The position numbers and the translations under genes are program-made. 64,000 bases of DNA from Thysanoteuthis rhombus. Taxonomy: Eukaryota; Mollusca; Cephalopoda; Oegopsida; Thysanoteuthidae. The notes beneath the pieces were generated by a model. The model was not told the origin of the DNA and searched no databases. It worked only from the letters and a program-made list of their open reading frames with translations. The stretch lies in NCBI GenBank assembly GCA_963457665.1, contig OY735213.1, positions 49,191,785-49,255,784 on the forward strand. Direction: 5' to 3'. Of this stretch, positions 59,851 through 64,000 are shown in pieces; within the stretch, counting starts at the first letter, position 1, and each line of letters begins with the position of its first letter.

Positions 59851-60440
59851 CAGCTTATAAGGAGTCACGAAGAGTTTGAAGATTTGAATTATTCCAAGAA
59901 AGCAACTCACATGAAAGTTGCAACATATGTAATATTGATACTGGATCCTGGATTCTGTCACTCCTACGACTTGTGTGACGAACACAATTGACACTTGACA
60001 TCAGTGGTGCCTAATGCATACTTCTGGGAATTTTGTGAGGGTAAAATTTCCGTACTGCCCACTAATATTCTGAACCCAACTAGTTACTCAGTGTTTATTC
60101 TAAATGGTTAAAAATGGTCGGATTGTGAAAAATCAATTAATTCTCATTTTGAAAAATAACTAGGCAATTGTACACGTCCCAAAAACTAATACAAAGGCAG
60201 CGAAATATAAATATACAACGTATCTATCATATGTAAAGACAATGATAGAAATTAAAACCGCAGTTTTAGTTGGAAATTTTTATAAGCCATGACAGTAAAA
60301 AGAATAGCGCATTCATAATTTGGAATACTGTATCGCGACGAACAAAGAGATATCTTGCAACCCAAGAATAAGTTTATCGCCAATTTGAAATCTCAAATCG
60401 TCAAGGTTGGCCACCACTGCTAAAAAACATATTTAAGCAT
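59381..60440. other. Unassigned stretch with (AT)n tracts
   Basis: (AT)n at 59445-59483; (CA)n(TA)n at 59757-59849. The rest is AT-rich without a feature. Confidence 0.5.
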
Positions 60441-60444
60441 TTTC

Positions 60445-60945
60445 TCAGGTTGTGACTGATTTTCTATCGAGAAGTGTGTCCATACTTGTATATTTAAACA
60501 TTGTTTATGTGCCTTATGATAAAGAACAGGAAAATTCTACTAGTCCTAAAAAGAAGGGTATACAACCAATGTATCCTACCGATAGTCACATATGGAGCTG
60601 AAACATGGAACTTAACTAAAAGATTGACCCTCAAACTGAAGAATCATACAACATCCACATGAGATAATCATACTAGTATATCAGATAAAAGACAGGAGTT
60701 CTAGACATCACAGAAAATCAAATGGCAATTAGCTGGACATGTTGCAAGACAATCATTGTCCAATAGAGACTCTCGACACGGATATGCAGAGATCATAAGT
60801 GGAACTGTGGCCGACAGAAAATAAGACTGCCTGATGAACTAGACAAGTTCAGAAAGTATTTGCTTCACAATGCCTATGATAGAGAGGTCTGGCGAATCTT
60901 GGGTATGGTCTATGTCCAACGACGGATGGGTAATGATGATATCTG
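60445..60945 (+). mobile_element. RTE-type LINE fragment plus flank, copy 2 of a duplication
   Basis: 'gattttctatcgagaagtgt', 'aacattgtttatgtgcctta' and 'aagaacaggaaaattctact' are followed by the same LINE order as 58890. Ends 'gtctatgtccaacgacggat' then 'gggtaatgatgatatc'. Confidence 0.7.
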
Positions 60946-61299
60946 ATGAGCTCGTTTGATATTTAATCATGTTTTGTTCTAATGTCATATCTGCAGCAAC
61001 AACTGTGAATGCATGTTGATACTGTTCCGCGACATACTTTCCCTTCATGAACACTTCGTATGCCTCTGGAACTGTCTCAGGCTATCTTCTCATATTTTCT
61101 AGATATAAAGAGAACTCTCCCTCGTAGTTAACACAATCAAACATGGAAGATGCTGACGGACGTTTCTGTACTGTGACCAGATGTAGTTGCCTGAAACCTT
61201 GTCTTTCGGAACAGAAAGAATCTCTTAGAAACCGGAGCAGTTTTAGAAAAGTATCTCATTTCAAAATATTGGATTACTGGAGCCCCACAAGTGGTCCAA
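60946..61299. other. Unassigned stretch
   Basis: No feature seen. Confidence 0.35.
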
Positions 61300-61615
61300 C
61301 CGACCAGTCAAGTGGGCTACAAATTTTTATCTCTTTGAGAGTCCATGTATGGATTTCTGGTTTCCCCATGTCATATTTTTCGGGTATAACTTTGTATGAG
61401 TACACCATCTAAAATGTTTTTTCTTTCTTTCCAGAAGGTACCATTTTAGGTCTCCATGGTCATTTCATACATACAATACTCAAATCGTGTGCTGGTATTT
61501 TTGAGGTAATTTCAGGTATAAGAAATTTTTTTTTCATAATGTTTTAGATCATTTTAGATAGTTTTCCTAGATAATTAATTCTGGTACGTACGTGGGCTAC
61601 GGTAATTCATTTATG
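61300..61615 (-). repeat. Internal fragment of the hAT-like family
   Basis: 'accagtcaagtgggctacaa', 'taggtctccatggtcatttc', 'ttagatcattttagatagtt' and 'taattctggtacgtacgtgg' match 23215-23545. Confidence 0.6.
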
Positions 61616-62171
61616 CTTGGAATGGATATTGTCATAGTATTTGGCTTCCGTTATCATGAAATTTCTCCAAGATCTTGGGGAATATTTAAATACATAATCT
61701 ACTTTTTTTTCTTTGCCGAAGAAATGCTCACTGGTTTTGAACCAACTTTTCAATCTCTGATGCATAAGACTTACATTTCACCTGCAATCCGAAGATGGTT
61801 TCTCTTAATATAATTCAATGCTTTTACTCTCCCCATATAGTTCATCCCTTGTAAAAGAGACTCTACCATGTTTACTTGAAACACTGAATATCCAATAGAC
61901 TCATCTGAAACTCCATTTCTACGGACATATCTGTATTTATCTGAACAAGCAAGAAAAATTCTTGACCTTTGAAATGCTCCCGAACAAACTGTGACAATAT
62001 TTGTTTTTACTTATCTGGATTGAATAGCTTAATGTTTACGTGAAATCGTGTAAATGCCTTCGTAAATTTGTGCTGCTGATCGAGGACACTATTGAGATTC
62101 AATAGAGCTGTGTAAACAGTCGTACGTTGAGTAAATTGATAAAGGATTATTGGTAAAAATCTAACATGTTA

Positions 62172-62492
62172 CTACTGTTGATTATCTTTTGAACAAAGAG
62201 CATTGAAAATACTCCCCTGTGGTATAGGCTGTTCAGAGTTTTCTTCTGGATTGAAAATCTCAGATCTGAGTAGAATGGTATCTGCATCTCTCGGGAATAG
62301 CGATGATATATCTATATTTTCATATTGTTCCTCCTCAATCTCATTCAACGAAAATCTGAGACAACTTCGTAATCGCCTTGGAGACTGGGACATTTTGCCG
62401 GTTCGAAAAAAAACTGTAACTTTTTGGCAAGTTCTGTGAGAAGCTTTTGAATTGCCTTCATCCCTCATATGACACCAGTATTTGATGCGCAT
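62172..62492 (-). CDS. Orphan open frame, 106 codons (doubtful)
   Basis: Unrecognised. The N-terminal third is basic (SPRRLRSCLRFSL) and the rest is acidic and polar (EIEEEQYENIDISS, then NPEENSEQPIPQG). It contains no simple repeat and no mobile-element motif, unlike other open frames nearby. An in-frame stop lies nine codons upstream of the ATG. No splice sites or neighbouring exons were identified, so it may be chance or a gene fragment. Confidence 0.25.
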   Translation of the reverse strand: MRIKYWCHMRDEGNSKASHRTCQKVTVFFRTGKMSQSPRRLRSCLRFSLNEIEEEQYENIDISSLFPRDADTILLRSEIFNPEENSEQPIPQGSIFNALCSKDNQQ

Positions 62493-62668
62493 GATTGTAC
62501 TGGTATGTCTTTTGGTTTATCTGCATAAACAGTCTCATGAGAACCTCCTACGGATAAGGTATGTCAAAAGCGCCTATCGTATATGAATCAGTCTTGAAAT
62601 GACTTGGAATCAGAACATCACTTGGTGACTACTTACCAGCATATTGTGCAATGTTATTGAGGTGGGGA

Positions 62669-62670
62669 AT

Positions 62671-62705
<35 letters not shown>

Positions 62706-63140
62706 TCTAGCATCTGTCGTTGGACACAGACTTTCATAAATATTCGCCAGGCCTCTCTATTGTGGGCGTCACAAAGAGAAGTAACTTTGCTAGTTCGCCT
62801 CGCCATCTTATGTTCTACCGGACGCGGTTTCACATGTGATCTCTCAGAATCAACGTTGTGAGTTGTGATGTCCAGCGGTTGTTAGACATTCTGGCTACAT
62901 GACCAGTCCATCGCCATTTGAGTTTTCTGAAGGATTTTATGATATCTCGTACTCATGCTGGCCTATGATCTCGCCGTATGATGTTGAACATGATTCTCCC
63001 CAGTGCACGTCACATGGTTCTCAGTTTTTTGGGGTTAATCTTTTGGTGAAGTTCCATGTTTCAGCTCCATAGTTGACTATCGGGAGGACGCATCGGTTGT
63101 ATACCCTTACTTTTACGACCAATGGTCTTGCTTCAGCAGA
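62669..63140 (-). mobile_element. RTE-type LINE 3' end with (ATC)n tail
   Basis: (ATC)n at 62669-62702, then the complement of the family 3' end ('tctgtcgttggacacagact'). The C-terminal region runs to about 63140, including 'gctccatagttgactatcgg' (complement of VTYGAET). Truncated upstream. Confidence 0.75.
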
Positions 63141-63267
63141 TACATAATGCTACTTAATTGAAGGTTATCCTCAATGTTTTGCTTTTAAATTCATGATGAA
63201 CTGAATCCCTTATCATCTCATGTTACGGTATTTTCCTAGATTCAAGATAGATGTTATACTACATTAT

Positions 63268-63648
63268 TTGAAACTGTCAACCAAATCAGTCACCCAAGCT
63301 GTCAAAATAGGTTTCTTCAGTTTTCAAATTCGTCCAGCTGGCTATGTATGTATGTACGTATGACGGGTGTAGGCCATACCATTTACTGTCTATTATGTCT
63401 CGTAAAAAGATTTTTTAAAGATATCCCCCGTAAGCTTTTAGTTTTATAATGTAAGTGTATGCTAAATTAGTCCCTAGTTTTTGCCCGGTTGTTTCATTAA
63501 AAAAGTGGGACTTTCTACTGATCCAACAAAAGACAAGAGAAGTAACTTAGTCATTGATCATCCCTTTTCAATTTTTTTTATTGATTACCCCAACATAGCA
63601 TGCTGCCAAAAGACGTTGGTTTCTATCGAGTGACAAACCAGACCTTTT
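63268..63648 (+). repeat. R1 family copy
   Basis: 'aaactgtcaaccaaatcagt' to 'tttctatcgagtgacaaacc' and 'agacc'; the middle is shortened. Confidence 0.75.
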
Positions 63649-64000
63649 TGTAATGAAATTCGTGTCTTGACATTCCATTCTTATGAACGCTTTCATGTCC
63701 CCAAATCTGTATCATCTTCATTCCGGAGGATATCACATTCTTCGATGGAGATTGGGTCTACACTAAAGAATGTACTGGAAACATTGATAAGCGTATCAGA
63801 TATTTTACTTCACGCCCAAGAACTTCTAAGCTCTTGAGCATCACCAAATTTATGACTGAAACCAAATTTTAGCTTCAGCAATGCTCTTCTCAGAAGAACA
63901 GTACATTCTTCAACAGGATTGCAGCTTCTTATGACATCACCTATGTCCCAAGTTCGGAAGGCAACAGAATAAATAATGAGTGGTTGGTTAGCCTCCGTAG
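63649..64000. other. Unassigned right edge
   Basis: No recognisable feature; base composition is slightly more balanced than average. Confidence 0.3.

Overview
This is a eukaryotic, almost certainly invertebrate animal, genomic window. It is AT-rich, has no bacterial-style gene packing, and is dominated by non-coding DNA, dinucleotide microsatellites (very long (AT)n, (CA)n, (GA)n tracts) and decayed mobile elements. The mix of RTE/jockey-like LINEs with (ATC)n-type tails, a Penelope-like GIY-YIG fragment, a Tc1-like transposon and tRNA-like SINE heads fits a lophotrochozoan such as a mollusc (perhaps a cephalopod). That placement is inference from the repeat landscape, not from a marker gene.

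Host gene. One split gene on the + strand can be followed through six small exons with canonical AG..GT borders: 1890-1935, 4772-4855, 6923-7000, 13940-14018, 16925-16956 and 19584-19700. Each is open in only the frame demanded by its neighbour, and the phases chain correctly through all five introns, including across a 32-nt microexon. A candidate last exon (52648-52875, stop TAG, AATAAA at 52942) is in compatible phase, but a 33-kb gap separates it from the chain. The peptide is helical, Leu-rich and ARM/HEAT-like in texture; I do not recognise the family. The upstream exons lie outside the window, so nearly all of the first 53 kb would be intron.

Left third (1-20 kb): a degenerate tandem array (unit about 150-190 bp) at 1-960, copies of a roughly 400-480-bp interspersed family (called R1 here), fold-back elements at 3190-3455 and 12350-12617, a short MITE at 12935-13199, and inverted tRNA-like heads at 7845-7960. 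Middle (20-40 kb): a TIR-bearing hAT-like non-autonomous family (20115-20787, 25899-26587, with internal fragments at 23215 and 61300), a CR1-like fragment, a Penelope-like GIY-YIG fragment at 24.2 kb, a tandem array at 31.4-32.2 kb, and LINE fragments at 35.4-36.3 and 38.85-39.8 kb. Right (39.8-64 kb): a frameshifted Tc1-like element, a LINE with a 5' inversion (44.1-46.0 kb), a second LINE type with a C-terminal CxxC motif (47.2-48.9 kb), a dense cluster of R1 copies (47-55 kb), head-to-head LINE 3' ends (55.3-56.3 kb), and a duplicated LINE-plus-flank segment (58.9 and 60.4 kb).

No intact autonomous mobile element, rRNA, confident tRNA or CRISPR array is visible. Most long open frames are simple-repeat translations (IYIYIY) or antisense of LINEs. 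I found no convincing novel multi-gene system. The most worthwhile leads are the unassigned split gene, the R1 family and the fold-back elements.
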